This document shows positions 24,817 through 32,829 of a stretch of DNA of 62,198 bases, in pieces. The DNA comes from an uncultured Clostridia bacterium (GTDB lineage: Bacteria > Bacillota > Clostridia > UBA1381). Under the pieces are notes generated by a model that saw only the letters and a program-made list of their open reading frames with translations, was not told the DNA's origin and ran no database searches. How positions within the stretch are numbered: the stretch's first letter is position 1; the number at the start of each line of letters is the position of its first letter. Location of the stretch: NCBI GenBank assembly GCA_947628515.1, contig CANRAG010000003.1:1-62198 (forward strand). The letters run 5' to 3'. A program made the position numbers and the translations under genes.

Positions 24817-26207
24817 TGGGTTTCCACCTCCGTGCGAGAGCTAATGCTTGTGCTCTGTTTAAAGCTGTCCTCTCCCTCAGCTGCCGATTTCATAAAAATA
24901 GTCTTTGTGGTGAGCAGCATGATTTTGAAATCCAAAAGGATTGAATAGTGCACTATGTAATATAGGTCATAATAGGTTCTGTCGTAAATATATGTCGAAT
25001 ATTTCCCGTATACATGCGAAAGGCTTGTGAGCCCCGCCTTGACCTCAAAGCGATGATCGTAGTCTTCAATCTCGTTTTCAAACTTCTTTACAAACATCGG
25101 TCTTTCGGGTCTTGGCCCGACAAGGCTCATATCATTTTTCAGGATATTTATGAGCTGTGGCAGCTCGTCAAGCCTGCACGCCCTAAGCAGTTTGCCTATC
25201 GGCGTAATTCGCGGATCGTCCTTTTCCGCGAACTTCGGTCCGCTAAGCTTTTCCGCGTCGGGAATCATCGTGCGGAATTTATATATCTCAAACTCTCTTT
25301 TGTTCCTTGTGAGACGAACCTGTTTATAAAACACGGGGCCGGGCGATGAAATTTTAATCGCCGCCGCTATAACCGCCATCGGTACGGCAGCAATCACCAA
25401 ACCCACTAATGAAACAATAATATCCACAGCGCGTTTTAGAAACAGCTCCGCTTTGTTTAGCGTCTGCTTCGGAATATAAAGCGTCATGATGTCGTCAAAG
25501 AGAACGGTCTGCGCGTTTGTTTTGCCCACATCGATAATCTTCGGCACGACAAACAGTTCCTTATTCATCTCCATGGCGGCATTTACCGCCATGTCGTATT
25601 GCGCTTCGGGCAGAGAGTCAAAAATACAAATCGCGTCATATTGCGGAAACTCAGACTCTATAAATTCCTCCAGCGCCCGTTCGTCCGGCGCGTTGACGCT
25701 CTCATACCACGCGTCGTAATTTTCCGGCACACCGTACTTAATCTTTTTCATACGGAAAAAGTTTTTCTCGCCCGAATCGATAATAAGCAGCCGCGGCTTT
25801 CGGCTCCTTCGGAAAACACGTTCGGTAATAACGTCCGAAACTGCCACGCTCACAATTCCGATGATTGAAAATACCGCGTCGAACGCTATCTTCATCCATT
25901 CGGTAAAAAACAGCAGGTTAAGCACCGACATAACAATGAACGAGTACAGGCCCGAAAGCGTGGTAATAACCGTCTTTTCGTAAAGCCCCGAAACAGATAC
26001 CGTATACTTCTCCAAAAGATACATAAAAAAGACGGACAAAACCGCGTATATCGCGTCAAATGTTATCATGGTACGGTGTCCTATGGGACCGAATTCCGGA
26101 CAAACCGCAAACGCCGCCACCGCAACGGCGAAAAGGACAGCCGCGTTCACGCAAAGGGTATATCTGCCCTCATTGCGCAGATTTCTGGTTTTTATTTCAC
26201 TGTCCAT
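24813..26207 (-). CDS. Undecaprenyl-phosphate sugar phosphotransferase (WbaP/EpsE-like)
   Basis: This 464-residue polytopic protein has four N-terminal helices, a soluble middle domain and a C-terminal bacterial sugar transferase domain (about 265-445) after KRAVDIIVS. Motifs are YKFRTMI, CRLDELPQLINILKN and SLVGPRPERP. It would start the repeat unit by moving a sugar-1-phosphate to undecaprenyl phosphate on the inner face of the membrane. It is placed between the GT2 gene at 26214 and the PCP genes. The initiating sugar is not readable from sequence. Confidence 0.93.
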   Translation of the reverse strand: MDSEIKTRNLRNEGRYTLCVNAAVLFAVAVAAFAVCPEFGPIGHRTMITFDAIYAVLSVFFMYLLEKYTVSVSGLYEKTVITTLSGLYSFIVMSVLNLLFFTEWMKIAFDAVFSIIGIVSVAVSDVITERVFRRSRKPRLLIIDSGEKNFFRMKKIKYGVPENYDAWYESVNAPDERALEEFIESEFPQYDAICIFDSLPEAQYDMAVNAAMEMNKELFVVPKIIDVGKTNAQTVLFDDIMTLYIPKQTLNKAELFLKRAVDIIVSLVGLVIAAVPMAVIAAAIKISSPGPVFYKQVRLTRNKREFEIYKFRTMIPDAEKLSGPKFAEKDDPRITPIGKLLRACRLDELPQLINILKNDMSLVGPRPERPMFVKKFENEIEDYDHRFEVKAGLTSLSHVYGKYSTYIYDRTYYDLYYIVHYSILLDFKIMLLTTKTIFMKSAAEGEDSFKQSTSISSRTEVETQ

Positions 26208-26213
26208 GTCATA

Positions 26214-27062
26214 TCACCCCTTCACCGTAAATCTTTCCCGCGCCATGCGGAATATTTTTGAAAAAATAATCAAATACGGCCGCATACGTGAAAGCGTTCT
26301 GTAAAAGCAGTTGTCTATTCCCCAATTCGGCAGCGCGTTACAAAGCTCTTTGGAAACGGCTTTGTTCGCGCGCAGCTTTTCCGAAAACGACAGTCCGCCT
26401 CCGGTAAGCGAGGTTTCGTTTCTGCAATAGTGATAAAGCGGCCGGTCCGCAAAGTAATAGCGCTCCACTCCCGAAAACAGCTCGATACAGAACTTTAAAT
26501 CCTCCGCCGTCCTTAGCGCGGTGTCAAACCTCAGCCCGCTAAGCAGCGGCGTCCTCACAAGCTTCATGCACACATGGTTCATATTGATACCCGTCATCAT
26601 CCTTATGTAAACCCTTTTCAAATCCCCGCCGTCTAAAAGCGTATCCTTTGAAAAAGCGCCCTTCGGCAATATCTTATTGCCGTTCGGAAAATCGTAGATG
26701 AACCGGCACTGCACGACGTCGCTCCCATACTCTTCCGCCCTGCCAAGCATTGTTTCGAGCATATCCGGCTCCCAGTAGTCGTCCGCGTCCAGAAACGCGG
26801 TGTACTCCGCACCGAGCATGGCAAGCGCTGTATTTCTTGCCGCCGCCGCGCCGGCGTTTGTTTCATGCTCGAAAACCTTAAACCTGTCGTCTGACGCCGC
26901 GTATTCCAAAAGAATGTCATGGCTGCCGTCTTTGGAAGCGTCGTTAACCAAAATCGCCTGCCAGTCCGGAAACGTCTGGCTTTTCAAGCTGTCAAGGCAT
27001 CTTCTTATATATTGCTCGGCATTATAAACCGGTATGATAATCTGTATCTTAGGATTTCCCAC
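26214..27062 (-). CDS. Glycosyltransferase family 2
   Basis: This 282-residue protein begins MGNPKIQIIIPVYNAEQYIR. VNDASKDGSHDIL, GAAAARNTAL and FLDADDYW are the GT-A nucleotide and metal sites. The gene lies 27 bases after the hybrid kinase and 6 bases before the initiating transferase, and is the first biosynthetic gene of the EPS cluster. A bacitracin-type or capsular role cannot be separated by sequence. The sugar is unknown. Confidence 0.88.
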   Translation of the reverse strand: MGNPKIQIIIPVYNAEQYIRRCLDSLKSQTFPDWQAILVNDASKDGSHDILLEYAASDDRFKVFEHETNAGAAAARNTALAMLGAEYTAFLDADDYWEPDMLETMLGRAEEYGSDVVQCRFIYDFPNGNKILPKGAFSKDTLLDGGDLKRVYIRMMTGINMNHVCMKLVRTPLLSGLRFDTALRTAEDLKFCIELFSGVERYYFADRPLYHYCRNETSLTGGGLSFSEKLRANKAVSKELCNALPNWGIDNCFYRTLSRMRPYLIIFSKIFRMARERFTVKG

Positions 27063-27089
27063 AAGAAAACCTCCGTTCTATATCGCCTT

Positions 27090-29660
27090 TCAGTCTTTGC
27101 TGTCCGTTTTTAATATCCTTTGAATCGTATCCAGCAGAACCACCACGTCAATCGGTTTTGAAACGTGCGCGTTCATACCGCACTCCATAGCCTTTTTCTG
27201 ATCCTCGTCAAACGCGTTTGCCGTCATGGCCACGATAGGGATTTGTGACAGCGCCGGGTCGTCCAGGCGCCTGATTGCCTTAGAAGCGCTGTAGCCGTCC
27301 ATAACCGGCATCTGTATATCCATAAGAATTAAATCATAATGCCCCGGTTCGGAATTGCTGACCATCTCTACCGCTTCCTCGCCGTTAACGGCGGTTTCAA
27401 TTTTAAATCCGCTTTCCGACAAAATCTCCTGCGCGATCTCGCGGTTCAGCTCGTTATCCTCCACAAGCAGGAAGCGTTTATCTCTGAATTTCGCTGCCGT
27501 CGCGGGAATGGGGCTCTCCGCCCTGTGCAGAGGCTCGAATTCCGCCTGACTTATCGCCGCCGCCAATGTGTCGCGAAGCTCGGATATGAAAAGCGGCTTG
27601 TTGCAGAACGCGGTAATACCGGCGCTTCTGGCCTCCTCCTCAAACATACTCCAATCGTACGCGGTGAGGATAATAATCGGCGTGGACTCGCCAACCTCCT
27701 TGCGTATGCGCCGCGCAACCTCCAATCCGTTTAAATCGGGTAATCCCCAGTCTATAATATACGCGTAGAACTCATCGCCCATCTCTTTGGCCTGCTTCGC
27801 TCGCAGCACGGCCTCCGTGCCGCGCAGCGTCCATTCCGCGCGCATGCCTATGTGCACAAGCATCTTCGAAACGCTGTCGCAGGTGGTAAAGCTGTCGTCG
27901 ACAACCAGCGCGCGCAGTCCGATAAGCTCATGTATGGCCTCTATCTTTTTCGGCTCCTCCACAAGCCTGAATTCGAGATTTACAATAAACTCCGTGCCCT
28001 TGCCCTGTTCGCTTTCCACCTCTATATTTCCGCCCATGGCCTCTATGATACTCTTGGATATGGGCATTCCGAGTCCGGTTCCCTGTATACCGCTGACTGT
28101 TGACGTCCTCTCCCTTTCAAACGGCTCGAACAAGTGCTCCAAAAACTCCGGCGACATGCCTATTCCCGTATCCTTTACCCTTATTTCATATGCCCCGTAA
28201 CCGATGGGCGCGCCCGGCTTTTGCCGTATCACGAGCGAAACGGCGCCTCCGGCGGGAGTGAATTTAATCGCGTTGCTCAACAGGTTTAAAAGCACCTGAT
28301 TTAAATGCAGTCTGTCGCAGTAAATATTCTCATCCACAACATCGACCGTATCCATGAAAAAGTCAATCTGCTTTGACTGCATCTGCGTCTGGATAATATT
28401 GCGCATATCCTTAAACACATCGGAAATACTACATTCCTTTTCGTCTATATTAAGCCGCCCGCTCTCTATACGGCTCATATCCAGCACATCGTTTATAAGG
28501 CTCAGCAAATGCTCGCTCGATGAAAGTATTTTTGAAAGATACTCCTGCACCCTATCCACATTCTCCACATGCGTCTGCGCGAGCGTTGTAAAGCCGATAA
28601 TGGCGTTCATAGGCGTTCGTATGTCGTGCGACATGTTCGAAAGGAACATCGTCTTTGCGCGCTCCGCCGCCTCCGCCTTTTGCAGACGTGTTTCGAGCAC
28701 TGCCTTTTCGACCGCTCTTTTTGTCATCTCCCTGGACGTCTTTACAACCCACATATAATACGCGATTACAACAAGCGCCATAAGCGCGGCTATTAACCAT
28801 AAGATTTTTTGAATTTCGTACAGATTTGAAAGCGCCGTTGACGCCGGCACGGAAACGGCGATCTCCCAGTCGTTCATATCCGCCGGCGCGTAGTACATAT
28901 ACATCCAATCGCCCGTAGTCTTTGAGCGTATAACCGTGTAGCCGCTGCCGCCGTCCATCATATCCTGCCTTGACTCCGCCCAGCTTTTCGTGCCCTTCAC
29001 GTCGCGCTCGCCAAGACTATTTATATTCCCCAAATCTCTGTGCCATGTATCCATAATGAAATCGCCGGTGGATCTTTCGATAATGTACACGCTGGCGCTT
29101 GCATTATAGATATTATCTATATTCAGGCTGTCCGGCAGCTCGTCGAGCATTGTTATGCTGTAGAGCAGCGCGGCTATTTCGCCGTCTTGCTCGATTGGCA
29201 CGAAATGGCGTATAACCTCCTTGTCGCTTCCTATCATGTTTACGCGGCCGGAAATATGCTCGCCCTTCGCCGCCTCCTCCGCGAAGGACAGGGCGCTTGT
29301 CGTATCCACCGTATCGCCTGTGGGCGTTATAATACTGTTGTCCGGCAGAAGGATATGCATCCGTGAGGTTTCCAGAAGCGGCGACATCATCGACACCATG
29401 CGTCTTAGCGCGTCCTTGTCAAAATCATCCACTACCGAGAGCAAATCCGCCGACGCGTTTAACAAATAGCTGTCGCGCCGCATTTTATTTTTTACCTCGC
29501 CTATTACGGTTTTACTCCCCTCCTGCATACGGGAAATACACCTGTTCTCAATCAAATTGCTTATTCGTATGTACCCGCCGACAAAAAACAATACTATTCC
29601 CAAAATCATAATAATGGTCGCGGCCAGGTTCTTATCGAGAGTGCGTCTTATGGTTTTCAT
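27090..29660 (-). CDS. Hybrid sensor histidine kinase of the EPS cluster
   Basis: This 856-residue protein has helix 1 (about 14-34), an extracytoplasmic double-CACHE-like region (about 37-285), helix 2 (about 289-309) and a short coiled coil. HisKA follows with SHDIRTPMN (H345), then HATPase with DTGIGMS and GTGLGMPIS, and two receivers with D637 (IIDWGLPD) and D781 (LMDIQMPV). The architecture parallels the kinase at 6250 but lacks a PAS domain. It starts 17 bases after the diguanylate cyclase stop. The natural route is H345 to a receiver, then the HPt protein encoded at 30931, then the receiver of the HD-GYP protein encoded at 31314. The ligand is unknown. Confidence 0.93.
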   Translation of the reverse strand: MKTIRRTLDKNLAATIIMILGIVLFFVGGYIRISNLIENRCISRMQEGSKTVIGEVKNKMRRDSYLLNASADLLSVVDDFDKDALRRMVSMMSPLLETSRMHILLPDNSIITPTGDTVDTTSALSFAEEAAKGEHISGRVNMIGSDKEVIRHFVPIEQDGEIAALLYSITMLDELPDSLNIDNIYNASASVYIIERSTGDFIMDTWHRDLGNINSLGERDVKGTKSWAESRQDMMDGGSGYTVIRSKTTGDWMYMYYAPADMNDWEIAVSVPASTALSNLYEIQKILWLIAALMALVVIAYYMWVVKTSREMTKRAVEKAVLETRLQKAEAAERAKTMFLSNMSHDIRTPMNAIIGFTTLAQTHVENVDRVQEYLSKILSSSEHLLSLINDVLDMSRIESGRLNIDEKECSISDVFKDMRNIIQTQMQSKQIDFFMDTVDVVDENIYCDRLHLNQVLLNLLSNAIKFTPAGGAVSLVIRQKPGAPIGYGAYEIRVKDTGIGMSPEFLEHLFEPFERERTSTVSGIQGTGLGMPISKSIIEAMGGNIEVESEQGKGTEFIVNLEFRLVEEPKKIEAIHELIGLRALVVDDSFTTCDSVSKMLVHIGMRAEWTLRGTEAVLRAKQAKEMGDEFYAYIIDWGLPDLNGLEVARRIRKEVGESTPIIILTAYDWSMFEEEARSAGITAFCNKPLFISELRDTLAAAISQAEFEPLHRAESPIPATAAKFRDKRFLLVEDNELNREIAQEILSESGFKIETAVNGEEAVEMVSNSEPGHYDLILMDIQMPVMDGYSASKAIRRLDDPALSQIPIVAMTANAFDEDQKKAMECGMNAHVSKPIDVVVLLDTIQRILKTDSKD

Positions 29661-29677
29661 AAACTCGTAACTCCTCC

Positions 29678-30865
29678 TTAATGTATAAAGCCGTTAACAG
29701 CCAAATGAGTGGGATTTATTACCCCCCCCCCGTTCAAAAACGCGTCGGCCTCGGCCATGTCGTAATTTCGTATCGCCACACAGCCCTTTCCGTTTTTCTT
29801 TGCCTCATACAACGCGCGGTCGGCCTGGCAGAACAGCGCGTCGAAGCTGTCCACCCTCTGACTGTTTACCACCAGCGCGCCCAGAGAGCAGCTTGCGTAT
29901 ATATCCAAATCCTCCTTGACGGATTTTCTAAACATCCGATTTACCGTGGCGCATTTCTTCTCCAGCTCGTCTTTTGAAATCCCGCCGCATAACAACACCA
30001 TGAACTCGTCGCCGCCAAACCGCGCGACAATATCCTTGGCGCGGAAAACCTTTTTCAATACCATAGCGGCATAGCGCAGAACAATATCGCCCTTATAATG
30101 CCCGTAGGTATCGTTAATCTGCTTAAAATCATCAAGATCCATAACAATGAGCACAGCCGAAACCGCGTGGCTGCTGCTTAGGTATTTATAAATTCTTTCC
30201 TGTCCGCTCTGCTTATTGTAAATTTCGGTCAAAAGCGGATCCCGTATGCTTATCTGTTCATATTTTACGCGCCTGTCATACTCCTTTATGCGTATTGACA
30301 TGGCAATGCCTTCAATAAAAACCGAAAAGGCAATGGCGCAAATCGCGTTAAACGTCTCGTGCTGGTATAAAAACGCTGACTCCTTCCAAATATGCGCAGC
30401 TATGATATAAAGTATTCCGAAAATTCCGATAACGCTGTATGTGGTTTTGAACGAAAAGACAAAAAGCAACGGAAATATGATAAACATCATGGAAATAAAA
30501 CTTGATGGCGCGCCCCTGTCGCTCTCCGCGTCTATCAGGACAATAAAGCTTAGCACGGTCACCTCAAACAAAACGCACAGAAAACTTATTTCCTTTTCTT
30601 TTTTGATACTCCTTTTATTATAGAGCTCGATTATAACTTCCAGAATAACAACAGCCGGCAAAAAGAGAATATGCTGCATCGAAGGTGCCCAGTCACGGAT
30701 AAGCCACGGTGTAGCAACCAAAAATATAACCAGTAATACAATTGTCATAAGGCTCGCGCTGCGAAGAGTTTTAAAGTTATTTAACGCGTTCTCATTTGCC
30801 GCGTCACGAATATAATCCTTTCTTCTCTTTACTTCGTCCTTTATGAAATTTATTATAAACATCAT
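29678..30865 (-). CDS. Membrane diguanylate cyclase (GGDEF)
   Basis: This 395-residue protein has about six N-terminal hydrophobic helices (about 38-190), a short linker and a GGDEF domain. RFGGDEF (about 282-288) is the active site, preceded by RAKD at the position of the inhibitory RxxD site, so product feedback is expected. It makes cyclic-di-GMP from two GTP. The C-terminal 17 residues follow a run of ten G on the coding strand (29722-29731), where loss of one G gives an immediate stop and gain of one G gives a different tail. The stop overlaps the ribosome binding site region of the kinase gene. Confidence 0.92.
   Translation of the reverse strand: MMFIINFIKDEVKRRKDYIRDAANENALNNFKTLRSASLMTIVLLVIFLVATPWLIRDWAPSMQHILFLPAVVILEVIIELYNKRSIKKEKEISFLCVLFEVTVLSFIVLIDAESDRGAPSSFISMMFIIFPLLFVFSFKTTYSVIGIFGILYIIAAHIWKESAFLYQHETFNAICAIAFSVFIEGIAMSIRIKEYDRRVKYEQISIRDPLLTEIYNKQSGQERIYKYLSSSHAVSAVLIVMDLDDFKQINDTYGHYKGDIVLRYAAMVLKKVFRAKDIVARFGGDEFMVLLCGGISKDELEKKCATVNRMFRKSVKEDLDIYASCSLGALVVNSQRVDSFDALFCQADRALYEAKKNGKGCVAIRNYDMAEADAFLNGGGVINPTHLAVNGFIH
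29722..29731. repeat. Homopolymer run of ten C (G in the coding strand)
   Basis: Ten consecutive C lie inside the 3' end of the diguanylate cyclase gene. Ten Gs keep the frame for 17 more residues. Nine Gs would place TAA directly after the run, and eleven would end after about a dozen other residues. Such runs are typical slippage sites. The length should be confirmed, because homopolymers are also common assembly errors. Confidence 0.85.
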
Positions 30866-30930
30866 ATTCTTCCCCTTGTTGAAAGCAATGACTTAAATAT
30901 TTGCATTGCTTTATTATTGATTTTGCGCTT

Positions 30931-31290
30931 TTACTCGCAATTTGCTCTTATGGCCTCCGTTACCTTCCCGTATTCCTCCGAGATTTCCGGCATCATATCC
31001 ACAGCCGCCTGCGTGTCGCCGTCGCGCAGCGTCTGTACCTGTCTCGTAAAAAGATCAAACAATGTCTCGAACGCAAGATTTCCGCAAATGCCCTTTAGCG
31101 TGTGCGACGCCGCGAGCATATCGCCCGCCGCGCCGGACTCCGCCGCCTCGGTGAGCTTACCGTAATTTTCGTCCGCCAAAAATTTCTTTAAAAAGCGATT
31201 CAGCATAGCCTCGCTGCCCATAAACCGCTCCAATGCCGCATCACAGTTAATTCCCGCCGCGACCAACGCTTCCTTTTTTGATGTTTCCAT
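30931..31290 (-). CDS. HPt histidine phosphotransfer protein
   Basis: This 119-residue four-helix protein carries the HPt motif SHTLKGICGNL with the phospho-accepting His near residue 62. It has no other domain. It lies between the REC-HD-GYP gene (23 bases) and the cyclase gene (65 bases). It would shuttle phosphate from a hybrid kinase receiver to the receiver of the HD-GYP protein. It is the only HPt in the window, so it could also serve the kinase encoded at 6250. These partners are inferred. Confidence 0.9.
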   Translation of the reverse strand: METSKKEALVAAGINCDAALERFMGSEAMLNRFLKKFLADENYGKLTEAAESGAAGDMLAASHTLKGICGNLAFETLFDLFTRQVQTLRDGDTQAAVDMMPEISEEYGKVTEAIRANCE

Positions 31291-31313
31291 AATATCCCTC
31301 CGTCAATATTAAT

Positions 31314-32411
31314 TTAACTGAAATCCCCGTTATACAGTCCGCGCAATTCGTCCTCCACCGCCAGGAACCTGTCAAGCAGCAGCGGATTGAACGTGCCGCA
31401 CTCGCCGTTTTTTATCATCGCAAGAACCTTTTCCTGCGGGAACGCGTCCTTATACACTCTCTTGCAGTTGAGCGCGTCGTACACATCCGCCAGGGATACT
31501 ATCTGCGCCCAAATAGAAATCTCGTCGCCCGCGAGGCCGTCCGGGTACCCCCTGCCGTCCCAGCGCTCATGATGGTGCAGCGCTATGTCGTAGGCGTAAT
31601 TATAAACGGCGTTCTCGCGAAGCTGCGGTATTTTTTCAAGCAGCAGCGCGCCCTGTGTGGTATGCGTTTTAATAACTTCAAATTCCTCCGGCGTAAGACG
31701 CGCGGGCTTATTTAAAATTTCATCCGGAATGGCTATCTTGCCCACGTCATGCATGACGGACGCAAGCGCGATATTCGATATTTCCTCCTCGCTCATTCCC
31801 TCGCCCAAATCCGTTCGCGTCAATAAAAACCTCGTAATGTCATGTATGCGGCGTACGTGCTCGCCGCTTTCGCCGTTTCTGAATTCTATCGCGGCTGCGA
31901 GCGCCTCGAACAAGCCTCGGTTCAGCGAGGAAATTCTGTGCTCTTTTTGCAAAAGCTCCGAAGCCTGCACATCCACTCTTGTACTCAATTGTTTTCTCGC
32001 TCTGAACAGCTCCACCACGGAGTTTACCCGTCGTTCCACCACATACGGCACCACGGGCTTGCTTATTACGTCCATTACTCCGAGTCTGTACGCCTCGCGC
32101 ATAACGCTGTCGCTTGCCTCCGCTGTTATAAGAAATACCGGTATCTTATCGTTGAGCCCCTCTTTTTTAAGGTTTTCCAAAACCTCCAGACCGTCCATTT
32201 CCGGCATCATCGCGTCAAGCAAAATAGCGCTGTACTTTTCCGGACACTCCTTAATTTTATCAAGACCTATCCGCCCGTTTTCCGCTTCCTCCGTCTGATA
32301 GAAACGTGAAAAAAGATTGTCTAAAATGGCGCGGTTAAACTCGTCGTCGTCAACAATCAAAATATATTCGTTTGAGGTATCATCTTTTCCGTTTAACATA
32401 GAAAACGGCAT
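31314..32411 (-). CDS. Response regulator with HD-GYP output (c-di-GMP phosphodiesterase)
   Basis: This 365-residue protein has a receiver domain (about 15-130) with IVDDDEF, the acceptor in LLDAMMPEMDG and the lysine in SKPVVPY. A short coiled linker leads to an HD-GYP domain (about 165-350) with VMHDVGKIA and an intact HHHERWDGRGYPDGL. The frame is open from 32579, but a promoter at 32488-32516 would start RNA near 32480. ATG 32411 has AAAGGGG at the right distance, so that start is chosen. It is the first gene of the signalling and EPS cluster. Phosphorylation by the local kinase through HPt would set its activity. Confidence 0.93.
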   Translation of the reverse strand: MPFSMLNGKDDTSNEYILIVDDDEFNRAILDNLFSRFYQTEEAENGRIGLDKIKECPEKYSAILLDAMMPEMDGLEVLENLKKEGLNDKIPVFLITAEASDSVMREAYRLGVMDVISKPVVPYVVERRVNSVVELFRARKQLSTRVDVQASELLQKEHRISSLNRGLFEALAAAIEFRNGESGEHVRRIHDITRFLLTRTDLGEGMSEEEISNIALASVMHDVGKIAIPDEILNKPARLTPEEFEVIKTHTTQGALLLEKIPQLRENAVYNYAYDIALHHHERWDGRGYPDGLAGDEISIWAQIVSLADVYDALNCKRVYKDAFPQEKVLAMIKNGECGTFNPLLLDRFLAVEDELRGLYNGDFS

Positions 32412-32487
32412 ATATCCCATTCCCCTTTCACCTTCATCAAATGCCTTCTCCCGCGCTCTTGTAAAAAGCGCGCATAAATACATATAT

Positions 32488-32516
32488 ATTATACCACGCA
32501 ATGCAGTCCGTGTCAA
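32488..32516 (-). promoter_or_regulatory. Consensus promoter of the EPS/signalling cluster
   Basis: On the minus strand TTGACA (32511-32516) and TATAAT (32488-32493) are perfect boxes with a 17-base spacer. RNA would start near 32480, giving a 5' leader of about 70 bases. No other good promoter was noticed in the gene junctions down to 12637, though this was read by eye. Confidence 0.88.
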
Positions 32517-32582
32517 TGATTTGAGAAAAAAAGAGGAAAATAACGAATATAGATGAATATAATAAGTTCTTATGCGCATATA

Positions 32583-32613
32583 AAAAGGGGCTGTGCGCTT
32601 CAGCCCCTTTTTT
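32583..32613. terminator. Strong terminator
   Basis: AAAAAGGGGCTG pairs with CAGCCCCTTTTTT around a 7-nt loop. It ends the minus-strand small peptide gene at 32631 and separates it from the EPS promoter. The A and T flanks allow function in both directions. Confidence 0.88.
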
Positions 32614-32630
32614 GTTATACCCGCCGTGGG

Positions 32631-32798
32631 TTAATATATGTAAAGCTCCAAATCCTTATACGGCAAAGTTTGCACCGTCGCGCCTTCGTTCGCCTCAGCC
32701 CATTTGTCAACGGCAGCCTGCGCGCCGCCGCTCGCGGTCGTTACCGCCTCTTTATCGAATTCATGTATTATAATATTCGGATTTTCGTATTTAGTCAT
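32631..32798 (-). CDS. Small acidic peptide, paralogue of that at 45643
   Basis: This 55-residue protein starts MTKYENPNIIIHEFDKEAVT and has no signal peptide or membrane segment. AGGAGG lies 9-10 bases before the ATG, so it is very likely translated. It begins 31 bases after the stop of the secreted protein gene at 32830, in the same orientation, and is followed by a terminator. The 56-residue protein at 45643 shares the pattern ENP-x3-I-x2-FD-x-E-x-V-x-T-x-SG, and it too follows a secreted protein gene. Function is unknown. A leader-type N-terminus before a variable C-terminus would fit a modified-peptide precursor, but no modifying enzyme is nearby. Confidence 0.75.
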   Translation of the reverse strand: MTKYENPNIIIHEFDKEAVTTASGGAQAAVDKWAEANEGATVQTLPYKDLELYIY

Positions 32799-32829
32799 TT
32801 CTGCCAAACCTCCTCTGCTACTGTTTCGG

